Both the position numbers and the translations under genes were made by a program. A DNA stretch of 64,000 nt from Areca catechu. Lineage: Eukaryota > Streptophyta > Magnoliopsida > Arecales > Arecaceae. The stretch is from assembly GCA_021397845.1 (NCBI GenBank), contig CM038050.1, positions 9,614,471-9,678,470 on the forward strand, in the 5' to 3' direction. Below are positions 44,285 to 54,164 of this stretch, in pieces; position 1 is the first letter of the stretch, and the number at the start of each line of letters is the position of its first letter. Under the pieces are notes generated by a model. The model saw only the letters and a list, made by a program, of their open reading frames with translations, did not search any database and was not told the origin of the DNA.

Positions 44285-46020
44285 TTATGACACTTGAGAG
44301 CTGCTGGGCTCGAAGGTGTTGTGGACTGAGAGCTATGTGGCTCGAAGGTCCTTTGGCCGGAGATCTGAGCTCCGGTCTTGGGCTGGCATCCTGGAGCTGG
44401 GCTCGGGGATGCTGGTGACTGAGAGCTGCGTGGCTCGAAGTTCCCTTGGCCGGAGGTCTGAGCTCCGGTCTTGGGCTAGCGTCCTGGAGCTGGGCTCGGG
44501 GATGTTGGTGACTGAGAGCTGCGTGGCTCGAAGTTCCCTTAGCCGGAGGTCTGAGCTCCAGTCTCGGGCTGGCATCCTGGAGCTGGGCTCGGGGACATTG
44601 GTGACCGAGAGCTGCGTGGCTTGAAGGTCCCTTGGCCGGAGATCTGAGCTCCAGTCTTGGGGCTGGCGTCCTGGAGCTGGGCTCGAGGACGTTGGTGACT
44701 GAGAGCTGCGTGGCTCGAAGTTCCCTTGGCCGGAGATCTGAGCTCCGGTCTTGGGGCAGGCGTCCTGGAGCTGGGCTCGGGGACGTTGGTGACTGAGAGC
44801 TACATGGCTTGAAGTTCCCTTGGCCGGAGATCTGAGCTCCGGTCTTGGGCTGGCATCCTGGAGCTGGGCTCGGGGACGTTGGTGACTGAGAGCTGTGTGG
44901 CTCGAAGTTCCCTTGGCAAGAGATCTGAGCTCCGGTCTTGGACTGGCATCCTGGAGCTGGGCTCGGGGATGTTGGTGACTGAGAGCTGCATGGCTCGAGG
45001 TTCCCTTGGTTGGAGATCTGAGCTCCGGTCTTGGGCTGGCATCCTGGAGCTGGGCTCGGGGACGTTGGTGACTGAGAGCTGCGTGGCTCGAAGTTCCCTT
45101 GACCGGAGTCTGAGCTCCAGTCTTGGGCTGGCATCTTGGAGCTGGGCTCAAGGACGTTGGTGACTGAGAGCTGCGTGGCTCGAGGTTCCCTTGGCCGGAG
45201 GTCTGAGCTCCGATCTTGGGGCTTGAGGAGTGATAGCTTTGTTGCTGTGTTTCCCTCTCGTTCTTTCTTTCCTTCCCCTCTATCTTTTTGATGAGCGGGG
45301 AGATCAGAGAAGAGGGTTCTTGCCGTATTTCCCTCTCGTTCTCTTTCTTTCCTTCCCCTCTCCCTTTTTTTTTTTTTTTTTGGAGTGGAGAGATCAAAGA
45401 AGAGGGTGCTTGCCGTGTTCCCCTCTCGTTCTCTTTCTTTCCTTCCCCTCTCTTCTTATTTTTGAGTGGGGAGATCAGAGAAGAGGGTTACAGGACTTGA
45501 TTGCCTTGGAGCTAGGCTTGAGGCCTTCTTGGATGGAGAGCTGGGCTCAGGTCCAGGGGTTGCCTGAGGGCTTGGCTCAGGTCTTTGGCACCTTGGAGCT
45601 AGGCTCGAGGCATTGATGGGAGTTGCTTGGCCCCAAGATCTCTTGGCGTCTCGAAGCTAGGCTCGGAGATGTTTGAGATTGAGAGCGGCTTGGCTCGAAG
45701 GTCCCTTGGCCGGAGATCTGAGCTCCGATCTTGGGCAGGTAACCTAGAGCTGGGCTGGGGGACGTTGTTAATTGGAGCTGGGCTCGGGGATGTCCTGGAG
45801 CTAGGCTCGAGGATGCTTGAGATTGAGAGTGGCATGGCTCGAAGATCCTTTGATGTCCTGGAGCTGGGCTCGGGGATGCTTGATATTAAGAGCTACATGA
45901 CTCGAAGATCTCTTGACGTCCTGGAGCTGGGCTCAGGGACACTTGAGATTGAGAACGGCATGGCTCAAAGATCCTTTGACATCCTGGAGCTAGGCTCGGG
46001 GATGCTTGATATTGTTCCCT
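44285..46020. repeat. Modular tandem arrays inside Element B
   Basis: About ten units of 93 bp (44,285-45,225) each contain CTGGAGCTGGGCTCGGGGA, GTGACTGAGAGCTGCGTGGC and GGAGATCTGAGCTCCGGTCT. Then come three CT-rich/GAGTGGGGAGATCAGAGAAG units of about 80 bp (45,240-45,490), then mixed shorter units (45,500-46,015) of about 62 bp lacking the 31 bp GATCTGAGCTCC module. Because 93 is divisible by 3, minus-strand frames of over 300 codons stay open without being genes. Confidence 0.88.
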
Positions 46021-46137
46021 GCAAGACATATAGATATTCGTGCAAGAAAAAAGTCGTTATCATTATTGTCGATAAGAAAGCTTACATCAGAGGTGGCATC
46101 TTCGCAGATTGCCGGCACTCTATGTCCGGGGGAGCCT

Positions 46138-46500
46138 GATGCCGTCGAGATCTTCGAGGTGATAAGCCCCTCGTGATGGGACTTCGACCATCTTTTAGGG
46201 GCCTTCCCAGTTTGGTGGGAGCTTGCCGCGTTCTCGGGGCTGATTTGCCTCTGCCCGGTGCAGCACCAGATTTCCGGGCCCAAAGGTTCTTGGCCAAACC
46301 CGGGCGTTGTAACGCCGGGGCTGCTCGTTGCTGGCGAGTTTTATTGAGGCTGGCGTTGAGCGGGTTGGGCCTAAGTCAATCTCAGAATAATGTTGTGAGC
46401 CGCAGGAAGCCCGTCGACAACAAAAATCATCATAGTAGTGCTCTTGGAGGGGGCGTCATAAGGAAGCACGTCCGCAGAGCTTCAGTTATCGACTGTGGTG
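46138..46500 (-). pseudogene. Protease stub joined to integrase C-terminus (Element B pol remnant)
   Basis: On the minus strand at 46,493-46,440 the frame reads VDN, stop, SSADVLPYDA, the Tat-type protease active site (VDNGSSADVLFYDAF in the family) with Gly changed to a stop. It continues MIFVVDGLPAAHNIILR to about 46,380. Within about 50 bases the integrase end follows: YNARVWPRTFGPGNLVLHRA, then RERGKLPPNWEGP, a stop at 46,197-46,195, and VEVPSRGAYHLEDLDGIRLP. RT, RNase H and the integrase core are missing between, so the copy arose by a large pol deletion. Confidence 0.8.
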
Positions 46501-46739
46501 CACTTTTCCAGGATGGTTCGTGATCGTCATCCTGACGACTGTGGCATATTTATTTATATTTCTTTCTCACTTTCTCCTTCCCGCACAGTGGGGAGTACAT
46601 TCTCGGGGTCCCCTGCCCCTCGGGTCCTCTTGGATGCACGCGCAGCTCCCCAGGTGATCACGCCCATCGGCTTCACGGTGGGGTGGCTGTTGATGGTTGG
46701 AGCTGGCGGGAGAGCGGCGAGTGCCTGGGGCCCCGCTTG

Positions 46740-47180
46740 AGGTCTGCCCCCCTCCGCAAACCTCTAGAGGCAGCCTCATTTGACGAGTTTCTCGATTTCT
46801 TACCTGGGGCTGCAACATTCTTCAATGTCATGGCCGTGATCGCGGTGAAGGCGACAATACTTCGTCTCGCCACGACCGGTGAAGGGCTTCAATGGTAGCG
46901 GGTGTTGTAGTCCACTGGCTCACTAGTTGAGCCTTGCATACTGGCAAACCGGTGGGGGAACTCCGCTAGCCTGCACTCATGTTTCTCCAGGCACCTTTCC
47001 GCTATGCGCCTGATGGCTTCGTCAACAGACCTCTCTGCCGGAGGAGACGGAGAAGGTGACGTGGGTGCCCTTGGGAAGGGGAGCCCCTTGCACGGCTGGT
47101 GGAGGCCTCTTGAGCTTGCGTCGTCACCATTCTTCCGTAGAGTGTCAATCTGTAAAGAGGTGGAGGGCTTGATTCAACCC
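46740..47180 (-). pseudogene. Gag remnant of Element B
   Basis: Below the primer site on the minus strand a degenerate gag reads VDEAIRRIAERCLEKHECRL and FPHRFASMQGSTSEPVDYN (about 47,030-46,900). A zinc-knuckle-like KYCRLHRDHGHDIEECC follows at about 46,863-46,813. Frames shift several times. The His/Cys motif is the conserved Tat/Athila gag C-terminus and confirms the minus orientation. Confidence 0.75.
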
Positions 47181-47196
47181 CCTTCCTGGCGCGCCA
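47181..47196 (-). other. Putative primer binding site of Element B
   Basis: TGGCGCGCCAGGAAGG on the minus strand, three bases (GAT) after the LTR end CA. The palindromic GGCGCGCC core has decayed to GGCATGCC in Element A. The tRNA is not assigned. Confidence 0.68.
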
Positions 47197-48049
47197 ATCT
47201 GTTGCCGCCAAAATCGCCGTGGCCCGTAGCTGCTGTTGGTGCTGGAGTGCGCTCCCTTTGCTGCCCGACGGTCCTCTGCTCCTGGACCTGCAAGACAGGG
47301 GTTAGTGACCCGGGCCGGGATTCCGGTGGGGGCACTTCGACGATCAAGTCAGTGACGATCCAGGAGAACAGATCCTCCTGGTTGAGCCCCTCTTGATGGA
47401 CTGCACACGAGGAGGAGTGAGTTGTGTGAATGTGAATAGCAAGTGTGTCGGGGGAAGTATGGCCTGGTTAGGGGGAGTCCCTATATGGCCTTCCTTCCCG
47501 ACCTTGCTCTGGAATGCTGGTGGTGCCATGCCCTTCTTCCTGGTGGGGGTTGCACACCTCCTTTTTTTTGTGTTGTTGCTTGTATTTTATCTATGTGTTG
47601 GGGTTGTTGTATTACCTCCGAGTTTGTTACAAACTAGGTTACTGTTGGGCACTGGCCTCGGGATCCCCGTCGAGCTATCAGGCACATGCGGCGGTGTCCC
47701 GATGAACCTTTCCTGATTCGTGATAAAGGAAGCTGTCATGCGCTCGGACACTCCTCTTGGTCGCCTCATTCCAGGAAACTTGGCAGTGCCTCGGATGGTG
47801 AGCTGCTGCCCACGGGATTCGAATCTCCCGGTTGGCTTCCTTTCTTGGATGATCTGGGTGGTTAGTGATGAGTGTGGCATCTCGATCAGCATGCTTCTTC
47901 CCTTTCTAGTGTAATTGGAGGCTGCAGGTGGTTAGCACGGCCTGGAAGGCGCTCTGGTGTAGTCCTCGGGCGGCTCACCGACGTTCTAGGCTGGCGAGGA
48001 CCTCGTCCGAGCTGGGCTGAGCTGGAACGGCAGGGCTCGCTCCGACCTA

Positions 48050-48910
48050 GGTGCTCCGAGCTTGCGGGGGCATCTTGGTGGAGGAGAGCAGAGTGCGGGC
48101 CCAGTCCAGAAGGCGGCGCTCGGAGAGGCTCCATGTTGGCTGGTGAGCGCTGAGCTCGACTCCGACCACAGGGCTCTAACCTCCGAGGGTCTCGCTCTGG
48201 AGGGCAGGAGGTGGACCCGGTCTAGAAGGCGCGCGCTCGGAGAGGCTCCACGTTGGCGGGTGAGCGTTGAGCTCGACTTCGACCACAGGGCTCTAACCTC
48301 CGAGGGTCTCGCTCTGGAGAGCAGAGGGCGGAACCGGTCCAGAGGGTGCGCGCTCGGAGAGGCTCCACGTTGGCGGGTGAGCGCTGAGCTCGACTCCGAC
48401 CACAGGGCTCTAACCACCGAGGGTCTCACTCTGGAGGGCATAGGGCGGACCCGATCCAGAGGGCCCATGCTCAGAGAGGCTCCACGTTGGCGGGTGAGCG
48501 CTAAGCTCGACTTTAACCACAAGGCTCTAACCTCTGAGGGTCTCGCTCTGGAGGACAGAGGACAGACCCGGTCCAGAGGGCGCGCACTCGGAGAGGCTCC
48601 ACGTTGGCAGGTGAGCGCTGAGCTCAACTTCGACCACAGGCCTCTAACCTCCGAGGGTCTCGCTCTGGAGGGCAGAGGACGGACCCGGTCCAGAGAGCGC
48701 GTGCTCGGAGAGTCTCCACATTGGCGGTGAGCGCTGAGCTCGACTCCGACCACAGGGCTCTAACCTCCGAGGGTCTCGCTCTGGAGAGCAGAGGGCGGAC
48801 CCGGTCCTGAGGGCGCACGCTCGGAGAGGCTCCATGTTGGCGGGTGAGCGCTGAGCTCGACTCCGACCACAGGGCTCTAACCTCCGAGGGTCCCGCTCTG
48901 GAGGGCAGAA
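48050..48910. repeat. 117 bp minisatellite in Element B LTR (right copy)
   Basis: Seven units with the B-type sequence, stepping about 117 bp (near 48,181, 48,298, 48,415, 48,532, 48,649, 48,767, 48,884). It ends shortly before the nested LTR insertion. Confidence 0.9.
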
Positions 48911-48956
48911 GGCGGCTCCGGCCTAGGCGTCCCGAGCTCGCGGGCCCGACCTAGCG

Positions 48957-50802
48957 TGATGCAGAACAAAAAACTCTGATACCAAGAATGATGCAGAACG
49001 GAAGCTCTGATACCAAAAATGATGCAGAACAAAGAACAAAGAAGCGTATGTGGAAGTAAATTTAGGATTAATTTCTTCTTTTTTTTTTCTTTTTTTTATT
49101 TTTTTTTTATATTTCAGAAATTGGCTTTGACTCAAAGTAAAGCTAAACTAAGTTGAAGGGAACTAGGTAAGGATTGAAAGCACAGTTTAGAAGAAACTAA
49201 ATTATCAGAGTAGTTCAGAAGTAACGGATCGCTGGGGGGTTGAGAAACTCCCAGACCTAGGGTTTCGCTCTGAACTTTCAACAGAACAGAAATAGAGAGG
49301 AGAGATGGTTTACTAACCAGACAGTGATCTTCTCAGGATTTTGGTGGAAGAACTCTCTCGAGCAGATTGTGGGATCCTCGGAGTCGGCTATCTTCGCAAT
49401 GGATCCTCCAATACTGGTCTTGTGGTTTGGTCGGCTTCTCCTGGACTCAAGATCTAGGAAAGAAGAGGAACAAGTGATGGATTTCAGATACTCAAGAAAA
49501 GATTTACCAGGTTGAAGAACTTGAAAGCTGAAGTTGCTGAAATCAGGATTCTCCTGGAGGCCGATCTGACTTCCTCTTAGAATTGCTGTAGATCTGAAGT
49601 ATCTGGACTGGAGCTGGATGCTGGTGGCCGGCCTGGACTTGGAGAGGATGGCCGTGAGAAGTGGAATAGACTAGGGCTTGGTGGAAAGAGAAGGGTGATG
49701 GCGGCTAGGGTTTGGGAGTGGAGTGGCTAATCTAGGGTTTGGGTTTTGGAGATCTCACACCTTCTCAAGGTTCCTGGGGAACCCGGATTTACTCCCTCAC
49801 GGAGCTCAACACCTGGATGCAAGTGCGGAAGAGAGAAAACACAGTTTGCTCACAAAAAAAAAATTTGGTTTCATTCATCTGATTCTTTTCAAACTTACAT
49901 GGAGGTTTAATTTATAGGCCATTACAAGAGAGTAGGGTTTTACATCTTCCCATGTGGGACTAAAGGAGGGGATCTTCAAATTAGGATATCAATCCTTACT
50001 CATATGGCCGGCCAATTAATTCCAAAGTTGATTGAAGCTTCAAAAAGGAAAGTGGGTGGCGCCTCCTTGTCTTGACCTCCAAGAAAATATTTTTTCCTTC
50101 TATGCTTGGCCTTATCAGGAAGTGTTTGGGCGCCTCTTAACCTTGCCCTCTAAGAGAAAATTTGTTGCCTTTTATATCTGGCTTTAGTTGGAATGATTAG
50201 GGCGCCTCCTAACCTTGCTTTTCAAGAGAAATCTCCTTCCTTTCATGGCTCAACCCTTTTTGGATACCTCCTTTTCTTTCTCCCCAAGTTATGGCTCCTT
50301 CTAACTTTGTTTTGAGTATTTCTGGCAAGTAATGGGCGCCTCCTTGAATCTCTCCCCAAGAGAATTTCTTTCCTTTCATAGTTTGGTTCTTTTGGGAAGT
50401 CTTGGACCGCCCCCTTGATTTTGTGGATCCCTGGTGGATTTCTCCTCAATTGGCGCATGAAAGAGGGGAGCTGCTATCTGTGGTGTGGGGACCAAAGCCT
50501 GCTGGATGGAGATGTGGCGCCCCCTGGACTCAGGCGTATGGCTGGGAGTGTGGCTGGGAGTGTGGCGCCCACTTGCTTGGCCTTGGGAGAAAATGTAACA
50601 CCCCAGGTTGAAGCCCTAGTCCACTACTGAGTCAACATGACTCAACAAAATAAAAATGCAGGTAATATAGACTCAAGCTAAAATTGAGTTGATCAAGTCA
50701 ACCCTTATTACAAGCCAAAAAAAATCCTAATTCTTCGGGCAAGGTTAATCAAAGATCCAGATGGAGCTCTGAAGTCTTCTTCTGAGTATGGTGCCCGCAC
50801 CA
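48957..50802 (-). mobile_element. LTR insertion (solo-LTR-like, copia type) inside Element B's right LTR
   Basis: 1,846 bp bounded TGATGCAGAAC...CCCGCACCA with perfect duplications TAGCG (48,952-48,956 and 50,803-50,807). A TATA box on the minus strand (CTATAAATTAAACC at about 49,918-49,905) and minus-strand primer sites (TGGTATCAGAGC at 49,015-49,004 and a near copy at 48,984-48,974) set the orientation. The LTR proper is 49,020-50,802. The rest is a tandem repeat of LTR end plus primer site. No coding region is recognised; frames inside (such as 49,324-49,515) have no motif. Confidence 0.8.
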
Positions 50803-51206
50803 TAGCGGAGGACAGAGCTCAGCTCGCTGTCTTGAGGGAGCTCAGCTCAGATCGGCAGTAGAGTCCTGGCTGGAGAATTGACGCGGCGTCCGACGTGATG
50901 TCTTCCTTTGACGTGGCATCCGCCGGTTCCCCCATGTCAGCGATCCCGCCACATCAGGCAGAAATTGCGAGTTCTTTTTGTTATTCTACCATTTGTCATC
51001 CAAAACTCTGCTTTTGTTTACAAGAGAGTAGTATCTGAGTTCATCTTTTATTTCGTGAGCCTTTTAGCTAATAACTGCATGGTATTCGTGTCCAGGTTCG
51101 AGTCTGGATACCCGGGATCAATTCGGGTCCGGGTCTAGTATTTTAAAATTGGGCCCGTTGGGTATTCGGGTCCGGGTCCGGGTCTGGATATCTGGGTTCC
51201 GACCCG

Positions 51207-51229
51207 TACCCGATCCGTTGACAGCTCTA
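51207..51229 (-). repeat. Right terminal inverted repeat of the hAT-like element
   Basis: Reverse complement begins TAGAGCTGTCAAC and continues GGATCGGGTACGGG. It is followed by CATGGTAA. Subterminal TCGGGTCCGGGTC repeats extend inward to about 51,130. Confidence 0.82.
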
Positions 51230-52264
51230 CATGGTAATGCACTAGAGGGAGTTGTGGATTGCTAAATGTGTGCCCCCTGGCGGAAGATTCAGTCGTTGGC
51301 CTGTCGCCATAAATTGGCAGGTCAAGTTCCAGAATTTTTTTTAAAATAATATTATTTTAAAAATATAATTATGAGAATAGGTGTTAGGTTTAATATTTAC
51401 CAAAATAGGTGTTTGGGGTGGACATGGAGATCATGATGGAAATTAAAATCGTCTTTCGAAAATGAGAAATCATTTTCGATTAAAAACATCTTTTAAAAAG
51501 AAGAATTCTATATAGCTGAAAACGTCTTTTGAAAAGACAATTTCTAAATAAGCTGAATAAAATTTTATATATTATTTTTTTATTTATTATCAAAATGACC
51601 TTCGTAATGTTTGATTTAATTTCAAAAATACCTTTTTTTAGCTGAGTTGAATTTGTCTTTCAAAAAGATACTTAGGGAATTAAATAAAAAATTCCTCATA
51701 AATGCACCTGCACCCCATTAAATGCCTGCACCCCATAATATTAAAAAAAATATTTATGGATATTGAGATGATTTCAAATCAATTTATTTTTTTTAAATTT
51801 AATTTAAAAATTGAAACGATATTTTTAATTAAATTGGTGTGACGTGACATTTGAAATCATCTATGCCATAGACGATTTCAGCAGTCCTTTTCTTTTTTAA
51901 AACCTTTATTTTTTAAAATTTTAATTAATAAATCTTAATTTAAAATAAATAAATAATAAGTAAAACATTAATATTAATTAAAATTTTATATATTATTTTT
52001 TGATAATATTAATTATTACAATATTTTCAAATAACATTAATAAAAAATAATATTAATTAACTATATAAAAATAATATTAATTTAAAATTAATAATAAATT
52101 AACTAAAAATAACATTAATTAAAAAACATTATAGTGATATATTATAATATATTTTTTACATTATAATAAATATTTTATATTCTAAAATATAATAAATATA
52201 TTATAATTTATTATATTATATATATATATTATAATATAGTATAAAAAATTATAAATAATTAAAA

Positions 52265-52825
52265 AATAATCACCAGGTCGATACCATCCTGTCGCTAGTC
52301 TGGTACCAGTTCGGTCAACAATCCGGTGTCAGTCCGATCCCTTGCTTAGGACTGGCGGCTGGACCGACGCCCAGTGTAAAATCATAAATTACCATCTTAA
52401 TAATAATATAAAATATTAATATTATAAAATAAAATTTATTATAATATCTAATAAATATTATAATAAATATAATAAGTATATTATAATATATTGAATTATA
52501 AATACTATATCATATTATAAATACTATATTATATTATAAAATATAATAAATATAATAAATATTTTAAGATATAATATAAAATTTATAATTTAGTCGGTGC
52601 CGATCTAGTTGTCTGTCCGGTCGCTAATTTACCTAGCGAGCCAATGCTAGTCCGACCATCAACCCGATGCTAATCTGGCCGCCAGTCCGGTCACTAGGTT
52701 GATCCCAGTCCAGTTGCCAGTTCAATTGATATCAATATCCAATTAGATCAGTGATCGGACCGATGGCCGGATCGGTAATCGGACCGATGGCCAGATTGGT
52801 GACCGGACTAGATTGGATAGACGCA
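52265..52825. repeat. CGGTC-rich degenerate repeats inside the Mutator-like element
   Basis: Two patches (52,270-52,375 and 52,590-52,815) of short imperfect repeats (CCAGTCCGGTC, GATCGGACCGATGGCC, GCCAGTCC) contrast with the surrounding TA-rich DNA. The short open frame at 52,751-52,933 is within them and has no motif. Confidence 0.6.
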
Positions 52826-53289
52826 GGTTTCTTTCAATTTTTTTGTCAACTTTTTTTCTCCACTTATTATGACTTTATTTATATATTTTTTATTTTTTAT
52901 TTTTTTATTTTAAAAATGGAGGTGCAGGAATAAGATAAAGTCCCACGTGTGTATGTGGCTTCACCCATAACTTTTTTTTATTTTTTAAAATTCTTTTAGA
53001 ATTTTACATTTTATTATATTATTTTAAATATTTTTAATTTTATTATATTATTTTAAATATTTTATATATTATAAATTTATTATGTTATTTTAAATATTTT
53101 TAATTTTATTATATTATTTTAAATATTTTATTATATTATTTTAAATTTTGTTATTTATTTTTTAAAATTTTATTAGATTAAAATTTAATCAAAAAAGAGT
53201 ATTTGTGGGGTGCAGGCATTTAATGGTGCATTTATGAGAGATTTTTGATTTAATTTCTTAAATACCTTTTTGAAAGACGAATTCAACTA

Positions 53290-53625
53290 GCTAAGATGGG
53301 CATTTTCGAAATTAAATCAAATATTACGAAGGGCATTTACGAAATTAAATCAAACATTATGAAGGGTATTTTGGAAATTAAATCAAAAATTATGAAAGGT
53401 ATTTTTGAAATTAAATCAAATATTATGAAGGGCATTTTGGTAATAAATAAAAAAAGTAATATATAAAATTTTAATTAATTCTGATTTCCAAAGTTGATTC
53501 CAGCTTATTTAAAAATCGACTTTTCAAAAGATGTTTTCAGCTTATTTAGAAATCGCCTTCTCAAAAGATATTTTCAGCTGTATAGAAATCGTCTTTTCAA
53601 AAGATGTTTTCATTCAAAATTGATT
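53290..53625. repeat. Tandem repeats in the right arm of the Mutator-like element
   Basis: At about 53,298-53,440, about four and a half units of 33-34 bp (GGGCATTTTCGAAATTAAATC + AAAYATTATGAA) occur. At about 53,500-53,620, about three units near 37 bp (CTTTTCAAAAGATGTTTTCA + GCTTATTTAGAAATCG) occur. The left arm has only one to two of each. Confidence 0.75.
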
Positions 53626-53770
53626 TCGCATTTTCGAAAGATGATTTTAACTTCCATCGTGGCCTCCACGTCCGCTCCAAACATCTATTTTGATAAATAT
53701 TAAACCTAACACCTATTTTCATAATTATATTTTAAAAAAATATTATTTTAAAAATAAATCTCGAGTTCCA

Positions 53771-54164
53771 TGCCAAACCTACCACCAATGTCCCAGGGTG
53801 TCTGGATGCTTCCGCAGTAGCGTGCTTCATTCAATCATGCAAATACACACATCGATTAGAAGAGCCACTTATCAAAATTTTGGAGTTTTCACCTTAAAGC
53901 CAAAATTAAGAAGGGAGTTTCTTATGATAAATTGATTAATTATTTTAATTTAATCATTAAAATAAATATTAATTAATTAATATTTATTAAGAATTAATAT
54001 TTTTTTATGAATGTTTTGTGGAACAGGAGTTTATAGATTAAAAAAGCTCAATTTTTGAAGTCTAACGTACCGAAAGCATTCAAAATGGAGTTCAAATGGA
54101 CCCGGAATCAGAATTGAAAGATCATCATAGAAGCACACCTTTTAAAGCAGCCGGTCCATCATGG
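53771..54164. other. Spacer between the Mutator-like element and the gypsy LTR
   Basis: AT-rich DNA with TTAATTAA-rich runs around 53,930-54,000. No gene or terminus is recognised beyond the flanking elements. Confidence 0.45.

Larger units (their letters stand above)
39162..50956 (-). mobile_element. Element B: second Tat-like gypsy derivative, nested in the hAT-like element
   Basis: Same family and layout as Element A. LTRs are 1,901 bp (39,162-41,062) and about 1,906 bp after removing an insert (47,200-50,956). Perfect duplications GGCAG lie at 39,157-39,161 and 50,957-50,961. A purine tract (GAGTGGGGGCAAA, minus strand) precedes the left LTR copy and TGGCGCGCCAGGAAGG follows the right one. 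Gag, protease and integrase-end remnants are on the minus strand, and a two-intron gene is on the plus strand. It keeps more pol sequence than A (46,138-46,500). Confidence 0.9.
47200..50956 (-). repeat. Element B LTR, right copy, interrupted by an LTR insertion
   Basis: Matches the left copy on both sides of an 1,846 bp insert at 48,957-50,802. Without insert and duplication it is about 1,906 bp. It ends CGCCACATCA at 50,956, followed by the GGCAG duplication. Confidence 0.88.
38160..51229. mobile_element. hAT-like DNA transposon carrying a potassium-transporter exon, split by Element B
   Basis: Terminal inverted repeats are TAGAACTGTCAACAGATCGG on the left and TAGAGCTGTCAACGGATCGG on the reverse-complemented right, matching at 20 of 22 positions. 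They are flanked by identical 8 bp duplications CATGGTAA (38,152-38,159 and 51,230-51,237). TIR start TAG and an 8 bp duplication are hAT hallmarks. Both ends continue with GGGTCCG/GGGTCCGGGTC-type subterminal repeats. Removing Element B and its duplication leaves about 1.27 kb, which contains no transposase but holds exon 1 of a KUP/HAK gene. Confidence 0.82.
51332..53760. mobile_element. Mutator-like element with long terminal inverted repeats
   Basis: The left arm (51,332 to about 51,740) and the right arm (about 53,200 to 53,760) are inverted copies. Both start GA-T-rich and then read AATTATGARAATAGGTGTTAG, a CATC/CCACG-like region, AATCGTCTTTTCAAAAGATG and TGCACCCCA..TTAAATGCCTG. The flanks TCAAGTTCCA (51,322-51,331) and TCGAGTTCCA (53,761-53,770) form a 9-10 bp duplication with one change, as for Mutator-like elements. 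The 1.45 kb interior is AT-rich with short CGGTC-rich repeats and no transposase. The right arm is longer because of tandem amplification. Confidence 0.78.

Noticed and set aside
44199..45397. Minus-strand open frames of 311 and 354 codons
   Set aside because: They consist only of 31-residue repeats produced by the 93 bp tandem units. Overlapping frames are open equally, and there is no start context or conserved motif.
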